From SCUN01 sp964343975 (GTDB lineage: Bacteria > Acidobacteriota > Vicinamibacteria > Vicinamibacterales > SCN-69-37): 64,000 nt of DNA. This document shows positions 35,883 through 44,630 of the stretch, one piece after another (the first letter of the stretch is position 1; each line of letters starts with the position of its first letter). The notes under the pieces were generated by a model, which saw only the letters and a program-made list of their open reading frames with translations, ran no database searches and was not told the DNA's origin. A program made the position numbers and the translations under genes. Location: positions 8,375 to 72,374 of the forward strand of contig CAYFLU010000003.1 in assembly GCA_964343975.1 (NCBI GenBank), read 5' to 3'.

Positions 35883-38411
35883 ATGCAAGCGTCCACACTC
35901 ACCGCGCTCGAATTCGATCGCATTCGCGAGATCCTCGCGTCGCACGCCCTCACGCCGCTCGGCGAAGCGCGCGCGCTCGCGCTCGAGCCCTCGACCGACG
36001 TCGAGGACATCCGCGCGCGGCTCACGCTCGCCACCGAGGCGGTGCAGTACTCCACCGCCGGACACTCGCTCGGCCTCTGGGCGCCGGAAGACCTCCGCGA
36101 CATCCTCGCGCTTGTCGGCGTCGACGGCCAGGTGCTCGATCCACAGCAGTTGCTCGGCCTCGCGCGCTTCGTCGACTCGGTCGACGGCGTGGTGTCGAGC
36201 ATCCGCCGCGCCGCCGGCGTCAACTCCAGTAGTCACAATGGGGGGGAGACGACTCCCGAGGTCGGATCAGCCTACCCGGCGCTGCGGGGTGTGGTGCAGC
36301 CGGCCCGGAGCTTTGAGGAAGAAGTGCAGGCGGTTCGGCGCGCGATCGATGCGTCGGGCGAAGTGAGCGACCACGCCAGCCCGGCGCTCCGCGACATCCG
36401 CGATCGGTTGCGCCGTCAGCGCGCAAAGCTGCGCAGCACGCTGGAAGGCCTGTCGAAAGGCCGCGACACCGCGAAATACCTGCAAGACCAGATCGTCACC
36501 GATCGCAACGGCCGCTACGTGCTGGTCGTGCGCGCCGAACACCGCGAGTCGATCCCGGGCATCGTCCATGGCAGCTCGACGTCCGGCGCGAGCCTCTACC
36601 TCGAGCCGCTCGCCACGGTCGAATTGAACAACGAAACCGTGACGCTCGCCGAGCGCGAGAAGGCGGAGGTGCACCGCATCCTCCTCGCGCTCACGGACGG
36701 CTTCCGCATGCGCGGCGATGACCTCGAAGCGCTCCTCGATGTGGCCGCGGCGCTCGACGAACTCTTCGCGAAGACCGAACTCGCGCGCCAACTCGACGGC
36801 GTGGCGCCGGAGATCACGACCGACGGCCGGCTCGAATGGCTCGGCGCCCGGCATCCCCTGCTGATCACGTCGATCCAGGGGCGGACCTTGGGGGTCGCCA
36901 TCGCCTCAGACCTGCTGATCTCGCCGCCGCACAAGGCGCTCGTGATCTCGGGGCCCAACACCGGCGGCAAGACCGTCGCCCTGAAGGCCTTCGGCCTCCT
37001 CGCGGTGATGGCCCAGGCCGGCCTGCTCATTCCCGTCGAACGCGGCAGCAAGTTCACGCCGTTCAAGTCGGTGTTCGCCGACATCGGCGACGACCAGTCG
37101 ATCAGCGCGAGCCTCAGCACCTTCTCCGCGCGCATCGCCCACATCGTGGAAATGGAGCGCGCGCTCGAACTGCCCGCGCTCATGCTGCTCGACGAAGTCG
37201 GCAGCGGCACCGACCCGGTGGAAGGCGGCGCGCTCGGCACCGCCGTAATCGATCACTTCCTCCGCCGCGGCGCCACCATCGTCGCCACCACCCACGACGA
37301 TGCGCTGAAGTCGTGGGCGGCGACGACGCCCGGCGTCGCCGCCGCGGCGTTCGGCTTCATCGCGGCGACCTATGCGCCGACCTACCGGCTCGTGTACGGC
37401 GCGCCGGGCCGGAGCCTCGCACTCGAAATCGCCGAGCGCCTCGGCATGCCGGCCGCGGTGATCGCCGATGCGCGTGCCCGCCGGTCGGGCCGCGAGTCGC
37501 AACTCGCGGCCCACCTCGAACGTGTGGACAAAGAGCTCGCCGTCCTCGACGAGGAGAAGCGCCGGACCCAGACCGAGCGCGATGCGCTCGCGAGCGAGCG
37601 CACCGCGCTCCAGCAGCGTGAAGCCCGCCTCGCGGAACGCGAGGCGGTGCTGAAGCGCCGCATGGACGACAAGCTGAACGAGAAGCTGCGCGAGGCACGC
37701 GCCGAGGTCGACAAGGTCGTCGACGAGCTGAAGTCGAAAGCCCGGCTCGTCGCGGGGCAGGCCGAGGCGCGCCTCAAGAGCGGCGCCAGCCTCAGCACGG
37801 GCGAGATCGGCGAGTTGCGCGCGGAAGCGCGCCACTCGCTCGAGGTCATCGGCTCGGCCATCGAAGGCAGCGCGCCGCCCGAACCACTCGACGCCGCGCC
37901 AACCGAGATCCCCGACCACGGCACGCGCGTGTTCGTCACGTCATTCGGCGCGGAAGGCATCATCCGCGGCGGCAGCGGCAAGCACGTCGATGTCGAAATT
38001 CGCGGGAAACGGATGCGTGTCAGCCTCAAGGAAATACGGCTGGGACGTTCCGGGTCCCGGGTTCCGGGTCCCGGGTCCGCCGTCGTCCCGGGGGCCAGGT
38101 CCACGTCCACGTCCACGTCCGGGTCCAAGTCCACGTCCGGGTCCGGGTCCGCGGCGTTGGGTGTCGTGTCCATGGAGCTCATGCTGATCGGGCAGACCGT
38201 CGATCAGGCGATGGACAACCTCGAGAAGTTTGTAGACGATGCGCTGATGAAAGATGCGCGGATGTTGCGGATCGTGCATGGGCACGGCACGGGGAAACTG
38301 CGCGAGGCGGTGCGCGAGTTCTTCAAGAGGCATCCGCTTGTGGCCGACATGGGGCCCGCGCCCGACAGCCAGGGCGGCGCCGGCGCGACCGTCGTCACGC
38401 TGAGAGACTAG
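35883..38411 (+). CDS. mutS2: MutS2, DNA/ribosome rescue ATPase with Smr endonuclease domain
   Basis: An 842-residue MutS-family protein; MutS2 acts on recombination intermediates or collided ribosomes. N-terminal core and lever domains, Walker A GPNTGGKT near residue 358, DDQSISASLSTFSA (motif III), DEVGSGTDPVEG (Walker B), then a long coiled coil (about residues 540-650), a KOW-like segment and a C-terminal Smr domain with IVHGHGTGKLREAV. An oddity is a low-complexity insertion (about residues 722-760; Gly/Ser/Pro/Thr) just before the Smr domain, encoded by tandem GGGTCC/ACGTCC hexamers at 38048-38157. Otherwise typical. Confidence 0.95.
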   Translation: MQASTLTALEFDRIREILASHALTPLGEARALALEPSTDVEDIRARLTLATEAVQYSTAGHSLGLWAPEDLRDILALVGVDGQVLDPQQLLGLARFVDSVDGVVSSIRRAAGVNSSSHNGGETTPEVGSAYPALRGVVQPARSFEEEVQAVRRAIDASGEVSDHASPALRDIRDRLRRQRAKLRSTLEGLSKGRDTAKYLQDQIVTDRNGRYVLVVRAEHRESIPGIVHGSSTSGASLYLEPLATVELNNETVTLAEREKAEVHRILLALTDGFRMRGDDLEALLDVAAALDELFAKTELARQLDGVAPEITTDGRLEWLGARHPLLITSIQGRTLGVAIASDLLISPPHKALVISGPNTGGKTVALKAFGLLAVMAQAGLLIPVERGSKFTPFKSVFADIGDDQSISASLSTFSARIAHIVEMERALELPALMLLDEVGSGTDPVEGGALGTAVIDHFLRRGATIVATTHDDALKSWAATTPGVAAAAFGFIAATYAPTYRLVYGAPGRSLALEIAERLGMPAAVIADARARRSGRESQLAAHLERVDKELAVLDEEKRRTQTERDALASERTALQQREARLAEREAVLKRRMDDKLNEKLREARAEVDKVVDELKSKARLVAGQAEARLKSGASLSTGEIGELRAEARHSLEVIGSAIEGSAPPEPLDAAPTEIPDHGTRVFVTSFGAEGIIRGGSGKHVDVEIRGKRMRVSLKEIRLGRSGSRVPGPGSAVVPGARSTSTSTSGSKSTSGSGSAALGVVSMELMLIGQTVDQAMDNLEKFVDDALMKDARMLRIVHGHGTGKLREAVREFFKRHPLVADMGPAPDSQGGAGATVVTLRD
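38048..38157. repeat. tandem hexamer tract inside mutS2
   Basis: About 110 nt of GGGTCC and ACGTCC type hexamers, in the order GGGTCC-rich, then (CACGTC)n-like, then GGGTCC again. It encodes a flexible Gly/Ser/Pro/Thr linker between the KOW-like and Smr domains. Repeat phase keeps the reading frame open. Confidence 0.7.
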
Positions 38412-38415
38412 TCGC

Positions 38416-40164
38416 GTGGCGCTGTTTCCGCCGTCGTTCATTGACGACCTCAAGGCCCAGACCGATATCGTCACGATCATCGGCGAGGTCACGCCGCTCA
38501 AGAAGGCCGGCGCGACCTACAAGGGCCTGTGCCCGTTCCATCAAGAGAAGACGCCGTCGTTCAACGTCAACAAGGACAAGGGCTTCTTCAAGTGCTTTGG
38601 CTGCGGCGCGGGCGGCGACGTTGTGAAGTTCGTCGAGATGACGCAGAAGGTTGCGTTCCCTGAAGCCGTGCGCATGCTGGCGAACAAGATCGGCATGGCG
38701 GTGCCCGAAGGCGAAGGCGGCACGGAAGATCGCGTGGCGGCGGCCGAGCGCGAGTCGCTCATCAAGTTGCACGAGACGGCCCTCGAGTTCTTCAAGGCGC
38801 AGCTGGCCTCGCCGGCCGGCGCGCGCGCGCGTCGCGAGCTCGAGCAGCGGCAGCTCTCGCCCGCCACGATCGACACCTTCGGGTACGGCTTTGCGCCGGC
38901 GGCTGGGCGCGAGACGCTGCATGGGCTGTTCGCGAGCCAGAAGGTGCCGCTCGCGCTCCAGATCCGCTCCGGTCTCGTCATGGAACGTGACGGCGGGCGC
39001 ATCGTCGATCGCTTCCGCAACCGGCTGATGATTCCGATCGCGCGCGACAACGGCGCGATCGTGGCGTTTGGCGGGCGCGCGCTCGAAGAAGGTCAGGTGC
39101 CGAAGTACCTGAACAGCCCCGAGACGCCGATCTACACCAAGGGCCGCACGCTCTACGGCCTCGACAAGACGAAGCAGGCGATCCGTACGCGCAACTACGT
39201 GGTGCTCGTCGAGGGGTACTTCGACTTCGCGCAGGTGTGGCAGAGCGGCGTGCAGAACGTCGTCGCCTCGTGCGGCACGGCACTGACGCCCGCCCAGTGC
39301 CGCACGCTCAAGCGGTTTGCGCAGAAGATCATCCTCAGCTTCGATCCGGATGCGGCCGGCCAGGGCGCGGCGGCGAAATCGTCGGAACTTCTGGTCACGG
39401 AAGGGTTCCAAGTGAATGTGGCCCTCTTGCCGGAGGGCGGCGACCCGGACGTGTTCATCCGGCGCAACGGCGGCGCGGCGTATGTCGGCCAGCTCAAGAG
39501 CTCGCGGCCGTATCTCGAGTTCCTGCTCGACCGGGCGGCGGCCAAGTACGACCTCACGAAGGACGCGAACCGGCGGGCGTTTCTGAACGACATGCTCGTG
39601 GTGGCGGCCACGATTCCGGATGCGGCCGCACGCGATCAGTTCGCGGATCGATTGGCGCACAAGGCCCGTATCACTGAAGGGGTCATCCGGGACGAGATCC
39701 GTAAAGCGGCGGCGGCCAAGAAAACCGAGGCGCCGGCCGTGGCCGTGCCCTCCACCGTGCGGATCCGCACGGCCGAGGTCGGGCTCCTGTGGGCCCTGGC
39801 CCACCGGCCGGTCGAAGCTTTAGCCGCACTGGCTCAACTCGAGCCGGCGGATCTGGAGGGATTGGTCACGGCGCCGATCTTCCATGTCGCGTCGGGCCTG
39901 GCCGAGATGCCACCCGACGTTTTACCTGAGCTCCTCCGGGAGCGTCTTAGTGAGGGAGAGCGCCGGTTGTTCGAGCGGGCGGCGGCCAATGAGGCCTCCC
40001 CGGCCCCCTCGTCGGACTGTGTGCACGCGCTCCGAAAGTTGCGGTTGGAGCGTGAACGGGCTGAAATTCAGGCCGAAATCGACCGTTCCGGGGGGGATTC
40101 GGGCCGTTTGGCCGGCCTGTATGCCCGGAAAACCGAGATTTCGCGCCTTCTGGACGGGATGTAG
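38416..40164 (+). CDS. dnaG: DNA primase
   Basis: Makes RNA primers at the replication fork. 582 residues. The CHC2 zinc finger (CPFHQEKTPSF with KCFGCGAGGD) is near residues 41-68; the RNA-polymerase/TOPRIM domain has VVLVEGYFDFAQVW and a DPDAAGQGAA Asp triad region. GTG start, 4 nt after mutS2. Followed by rpoD, forming the common dnaG-rpoD block. Confidence 0.97.
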   Translation: MALFPPSFIDDLKAQTDIVTIIGEVTPLKKAGATYKGLCPFHQEKTPSFNVNKDKGFFKCFGCGAGGDVVKFVEMTQKVAFPEAVRMLANKIGMAVPEGEGGTEDRVAAAERESLIKLHETALEFFKAQLASPAGARARRELEQRQLSPATIDTFGYGFAPAAGRETLHGLFASQKVPLALQIRSGLVMERDGGRIVDRFRNRLMIPIARDNGAIVAFGGRALEEGQVPKYLNSPETPIYTKGRTLYGLDKTKQAIRTRNYVVLVEGYFDFAQVWQSGVQNVVASCGTALTPAQCRTLKRFAQKIILSFDPDAAGQGAAAKSSELLVTEGFQVNVALLPEGGDPDVFIRRNGGAAYVGQLKSSRPYLEFLLDRAAAKYDLTKDANRRAFLNDMLVVAATIPDAAARDQFADRLAHKARITEGVIRDEIRKAAAAKKTEAPAVAVPSTVRIRTAEVGLLWALAHRPVEALAALAQLEPADLEGLVTAPIFHVASGLAEMPPDVLPELLRERLSEGERRLFERAAANEASPAPSSDCVHALRKLRLERERAEIQAEIDRSGGDSGRLAGLYARKTEISRLLDGM

Positions 40165-40234
40165 CGCGCTGTGGTCCCCAACGGCGCGAATCGACCGCGC
40201 GTTGGTGATGGCAAAGTGCGGCGGGCCGTACGGT

Positions 40235-40240
40235 TATAAT
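40235..40240 (+). promoter_or_regulatory. -10 element of rpoD
   Basis: Perfect TATAAT ends 11 nt before the ATG of rpoD, so the transcript leader would be about 5 nt. No clear -35. Confidence 0.5.
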
Positions 40241-40251
40241 GAAAGGTCCAC

Positions 40252-41952
<1,701 letters not shown>

Positions 41953-42041
41953 GAGACAGCGCGAAATCTGGGTATTGCGAAATCTGGGCATCGCGAATCG
42001 CGATATCGGGAAATCGCGAAATCGGGAAATCGGGGCAACGA
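41953..42041. repeat. GCGAAATC short-word repeat
   Basis: Downstream of rpoD: a 12-bp word GCGAAATCTGGG at 41961-41972 is repeated at 41977-41988, then variants GCGAATCGCGATATCGGG, GCGAAATCGGGAAATCGGG follow. Same style as the repeats at 3786, 28316 and 50007 but a different word. Confidence 0.55.
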
Positions 42042-42046
42042 CACAG

Positions 42047-42074
42047 GGGCCGGCGAACATCGCCGGCCCTTTTT
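42047..42074 (+). terminator. rho-independent terminator of rpoD
   Basis: GGGCCGGCGA (42047-42056), loop ACA, TCGCCGGCCC (42060-42069): a perfect 10-bp stem, followed by TTTTT to 42074. It lies about 95 nt after the rpoD stop and ends the mutS2-dnaG-rpoD block. Confidence 0.88.
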
Positions 42075-42105
42075 GTTTCTCGCCTTGGGCGCTATCCTTT
42101 CGCCG

Positions 42106-42195
42106 ATGAACTGGCGGATCGGAATCGCGCTGATCCTGTTCGCGGCATGGCCAATCCTCGCCCACTTCGCGCGGGATGGGCGTCGACCGCGCTGA
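42106..42195 (+). CDS. possible 29-aa single-pass membrane micropeptide
   Basis: MNWRIGIALILFAAWPILAH followed by FARDGRRPR: a central hydrophobic helix of about 17 residues and a basic tail (inside-positive topology). TATCCT lies 7 nt upstream of the ATG, as in the leaderless genes of this window; there is no Shine-Dalgarno. It sits between the rpoD terminator and the long inverted repeat. Could be fortuitous in GC-rich DNA. Confidence 0.3.
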   Translation: MNWRIGIALILFAAWPILAHFARDGRRPR

Positions 42196-42198
42196 CTG

Positions 42199-42443
42199 CG
42201 CTCCCGTTCGCCCTTCCTCTGCTACCTCCAGCTCGACGCCCCTCGAAATCTCTCCTCCATACGCTCGCATTTCGTTCGCCCTTGGCTTCGCAAGGGGCGC
42301 TCATCGCATGACTTCCTAACCGGCCTGGCTTCGGTGGCCTTACGGAAGTCACGCTCGAAATGCTCACTCTTTCCGGAGAGATTTCCTGCACTCGAGATCG
42401 GGGCGCTCGCAAGTCGGCAGCAGAGGAAGGGCGAGCGGGAGCG
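42199..42443. ncRNA. 245-nt multi-branched inverted-repeat element (candidate structured RNA or MITE-like)
   Basis: The outer arms 42199-42226 and 42416-42443 pair 26 of 28 (one mismatch only if G-U is allowed). A second stem GAAATCTCTCC (42246-42255 region) pairs with GGAGAGATTT (42375-42384), helped by GCCCC/GGGGC (42238-42242/42400-42404). A third stem GCATTTCG (42267-42274) with CGAAATGC (42356-42363) encloses two hairpins: 42277-42299 (CGCCC-TTG with CAA-GGGGCG around TTCG) and 42310-42350 (GACTTCC with GGAAGTC; inner GGCC/GGCC). Both hairpin loops contain TGGCTTCG. It begins just past the micro-ORF and ends five bases before the stop of the DUF3883 gene. Not recognised as an attC or known RNA family. 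Confidence 0.55.
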
Positions 42444-42448
42444 GCGAC

Positions 42449-43282
42449 CTACCAGACCGCTCTGTAGTTGACCGGCTGCAGGTTGCAGGCTGCCTCGAGG
42501 TCGCCCTTCAGCTTGAAGAGCCGTGGATCCTTGCTGAACTCAAACACGCGGTAGAGCTGATAGCGCGAGGCCTCTCGCTTCGAGCACTGCAGCTCATTCC
42601 TGGACACGTAGAACGGGAAGCTCTTCCCGAGGCCGGTTGTCTTCACCTCAATAAGAATCGGATTGCCCGCCACATCAAAAGACTGGATGTCGTAGCCCAG
42701 TCCATCGCCTTCGTCAGCGGAGACGTGGCGGATCAGCCTCGAGAGGTCCGGACGGCGGGCGATGTCATGAAGTCGTCGCTGTTCGAACTCCATCACCCAC
42801 TCCTCTCCTCGACGGCCCAGTTGGGCGTTACGCGCGTCTCGCTCGACGAAATCGATCTGCACCGGTCGGGGCTGGATGCGAACCTTGCTCGGCCTGCGTT
42901 CAGGAGGCGCTTCTTCAAGCGCGGACAAACGATCGAAGTCCGTCTCAGGGACATCAGTCGAAGAGAAGGCTCGGCTGCGCAAGGCACGTCTTGCCCAATC
43001 TCGATCGCTCTCGATGTGCGTCAGAACGACCCGCTCCAGGAGTGCTTGATAGTTCTGCCGTGGCTTGTAGCCCGCGATGTAGGGCAAGGCATGGTTGACC
43101 AGAATGGCGCTGATGTTCTGGTGCTTGAACTCAACCGAACCCGCTGAACGGCTGTCGAGTAGCTTTCGCAGCCGCCGGTTGCGATCCGCCTTGTTGAACC
43201 CAGCTCCCGCCAATTCAAGGTCGAGCATCGCGAAGTAATCCGCGACGACGGCTTCGACCTCGAACAGAGACCAGGCACTCAT
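42449..43282 (-). CDS. DUF3883 domain protein (PD-(D/E)XK nuclease-like)
   Basis: A 277-residue protein with a C-terminal DUF3883 domain (about residues 175-265): GLGYDIQSFDVAGNPILIEV continues to the active-site-like ExK (EVKTTG), then PFYVSRNELQCS. Asp and ExK form the PD-(D/E)XK nuclease triad. The N-terminal half is a helical region of unknown fold with several Arg-rich segments. DUF3883 occurs in restriction-modification and other defence-related proteins, so a nucleic-acid role is plausible but unproven. The gene overlaps a 61-aa acidic ORF by 4 nt. GC content looks lower than neighbours, suggesting transfer. Confidence 0.7.
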   Translation of the reverse strand: MSAWSLFEVEAVVADYFAMLDLELAGAGFNKADRNRRLRKLLDSRSAGSVEFKHQNISAILVNHALPYIAGYKPRQNYQALLERVVLTHIESDRDWARRALRSRAFSSTDVPETDFDRLSALEEAPPERRPSKVRIQPRPVQIDFVERDARNAQLGRRGEEWVMEFEQRRLHDIARRPDLSRLIRHVSADEGDGLGYDIQSFDVAGNPILIEVKTTGLGKSFPFYVSRNELQCSKREASRYQLYRVFEFSKDPRLFKLKGDLEAACNLQPVNYRAVW

Positions 43283-43464
43283 TCAGGGGAATCCGCCGGA
43301 GAGGATACCGCATCCACCTCCCCATCCGTCGGATCCACAATGAGGCTCTCCGCCGAATACGGCGCATAGATGCGCTCAAGTGGATCGCCGAGGCTCTCGA
43401 GTTCCAGACCTTCTCCGTCGTCGCCGATGACCACCCACAGCTTGCTCTCGAAGATGACCTTCAT
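43279..43464 (-). CDS. small acidic hypothetical protein (61 aa), partner of the DUF3883 gene
   Basis: A 61-residue, strongly acidic protein (sequence beginning MKVIFESKLWVVIGDDGEG), with many Asp/Glu and few basic residues. Its stop overlaps the DUF3883 start (ATGA), so it is co-translated. Acidic partners of nucleases often act as inhibitors or mimics of nucleic acid, but I have no homologue to name. The upstream palindrome at 43488 is a likely regulatory site. Confidence 0.55.
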   Translation of the reverse strand: MKVIFESKLWVVIGDDGEGLELESLGDPLERIYAPYSAESLIVDPTDGEVDAVSSPADSPE

Positions 43465-43487
43465 GGAGGCGATGATGCCGGAGCGTT

Positions 43488-43504
43488 GTGACCGTACTGG
43501 TCAC
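43488..43504. promoter_or_regulatory. perfect palindromic operator candidate
   Basis: GTGACC (43488-43493), spacer GTACT, GGTCAC (43499-43504): a perfect 6-bp dyad. It lies between the divergent DUF3883-associated gene and the PAS gene, an ordinary place for a repressor site. Confidence 0.45.
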
Positions 43505-43548
43505 GCGCCGCGTCGTATCATCAAAGACATGTTCCGAGGTCCGCAGTC

Positions 43549-43893
43549 ATGACGCCCACCGACATCGCCTACCGTGTGGATTTCGTCGGCGAGCCGCCGG
43601 TCGGCTCGCTCGCGTTCGTGAGCGAGGCGTGCGCGGCGCTCGTCGGCATCGAGGCCGCCGCCATCGTCGCGTCGCCGGCGCTGTGGATGGACGCGATCCA
43701 TCCCGACGATCGGCAGGACTTCGTGCAGACGACGACGCAGCTGATCTTGAGTGGCGAGGCGGTGACGCGGCACTACCGCGTACGGCACAGCGAAACGGGC
43801 GCATTTCAGATGGTCACCGACCGGCTCACCGCGGCCATCAACGACAAAGGCGACGTCGTCGGCTACGAAGCGGTCGTCACCAAGACGAGCTGA
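43549..43893 (+). CDS. PAS-domain protein (single domain)
   Basis: A 114-residue protein that is essentially one PAS_3 domain: residues 15-110, with SLAFVSEACAALVGIEAAA and WMDAIHPDDRQDFV, then GYEAVVTKTS. No kinase, GGDEF or DNA-binding domain. ACCGAGG Shine-Dalgarno-like (GAGG) 9-12 nt before the ATG. A free PAS domain would act as a sensor or dimerising partner of another protein; which one is unknown. Confidence 0.75.
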   Translation: MTPTDIAYRVDFVGEPPVGSLAFVSEACAALVGIEAAAIVASPALWMDAIHPDDRQDFVQTTTQLILSGEAVTRHYRVRHSETGAFQMVTDRLTAAINDKGDVVGYEAVVTKTS

Positions 43894-43896
43894 CGC

Positions 43897-44304
43897 TCAG
43901 TATTTCAAGACCCGCAGCCCGGGCACGCGGGAGAAGTCCTTGACGTTGCGCGTGACGAGCGGGGCGTCATCGAGCAACGCCGCGGTGGCGATGAGAAGAT
44001 CCATCTTGCCAATCACATGCCCCGATCGCTGCATGGCCGCCGCCACGCGCGCGAATTGCATCGGGAAACGGTCGTCGGGATACACGACGAGCAGGCCCTC
44101 CACCAGCTGATCGATCTGCTCCTGCCGCGCGAGCGCCTTGCGGCTCAACTCCGCGCCGGTGCGTAGCTCGCAGAGCACATGCGCCGACACGGCGAGCACT
44201 TCGCGATCGTCGAGCGATTCCAGGAACTCAAAGGCGTCGCCAGGGCGTTCCCGCGCGAGTTCGCGCTCCAAATCCACCAAGAGCGTCGTGTCGACGTGAA
44301 TCAC
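43897..44304 (-). CDS. PIN-domain toxin (VapC-like), second copy
   Basis: A 135-residue PIN ribonuclease with Asp5 (HVDTTLLVD), Glu in LCELRTG, Asp in KMDLLIATA and NVKDF near the C-terminus. GTG start overlapping the antitoxin stop by 4 nt. Its subfamily differs from the VapC at 33989. It should be a ribonuclease toxin neutralised by the upstream gene product. Confidence 0.88.
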   Translation of the reverse strand: MIHVDTTLLVDLERELARERPGDAFEFLESLDDREVLAVSAHVLCELRTGAELSRKALARQEQIDQLVEGLLVVYPDDRFPMQFARVAAAMQRSGHVIGKMDLLIATAALLDDAPLVTRNVKDFSRVPGLRVLKY

Positions 44305-44537
44305 AGCGGCTTGTACCTCGCCGGCTCCTTCTTCCGCGAGTCAACAATCTCGTCGATCCGATCCAGCGTCTCGACATCGAGGGGCTTCCGCGATCGCAGG
44401 AGCTTCTTGAACCGACCGGCCGTGGGCATCGGCGTGAAGTGCGCCTTGATCACATCCGAGAACGACTCCCCCGCGCCCTTTTGCTTCGAGAGAAGGGTGT
44501 AGGCGTCCATGTCGATGGTGATGGTCTTGACGGCCAT
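44301..44537 (-). CDS. VapB-like antitoxin (Arc/VapB type)
   Basis: A 78-residue basic protein (MAVKTITIDMDAYTLLSKQK) of the VapB family with a ribbon-helix-helix N-terminus. The ATG at 44537 lies in the first of two direct repeats TGCACTTA (44537-44544 and 44548-44555), the probable operator. Its stop overlaps the toxin start. The alternative start at 44552 adds five residues. Confidence 0.82.
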   Translation of the reverse strand: MAVKTITIDMDAYTLLSKQKGAGESFSDVIKAHFTPMPTAGRFKKLLRSRKPLDVETLDRIDEIVDSRKKEPARYKPL

Positions 44538-44555
44538 GCACTTATCGTGCACTTA
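44537..44555 (-). promoter_or_regulatory. direct-repeat operator of the VapBC pair
   Basis: TGCACTTA is repeated exactly at 44537 and 44548 (11-bp period, one helical turn). On the minus strand a TATAAG -10-like element overlaps the outer copy. Antitoxin binding here would give autoregulation. Confidence 0.5.
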
Positions 44556-44617
44556 TATCAGCCTGCGGTCAAGCACCGCCCCGATCCGGACAGCCGCGAT
44601 TCGCTGACGGATTCCCA

Positions 44618-44623
44618 TAGAAT
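44618..44623 (+). promoter_or_regulatory. -10 element of the metalloprotease gene
   Basis: TAGAAT ends 7 nt before the ATG at 44631, again suggesting a leaderless message. Confidence 0.4.
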
Positions 44624-44630
44624 CCTCGGC

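Noticed and set aside
42199..42443. Integron attC site for the inverted repeat
   Set aside because: Size is larger than typical attC, and the RYYYAAC/GTTRRRY core sites could not be found on either strand.
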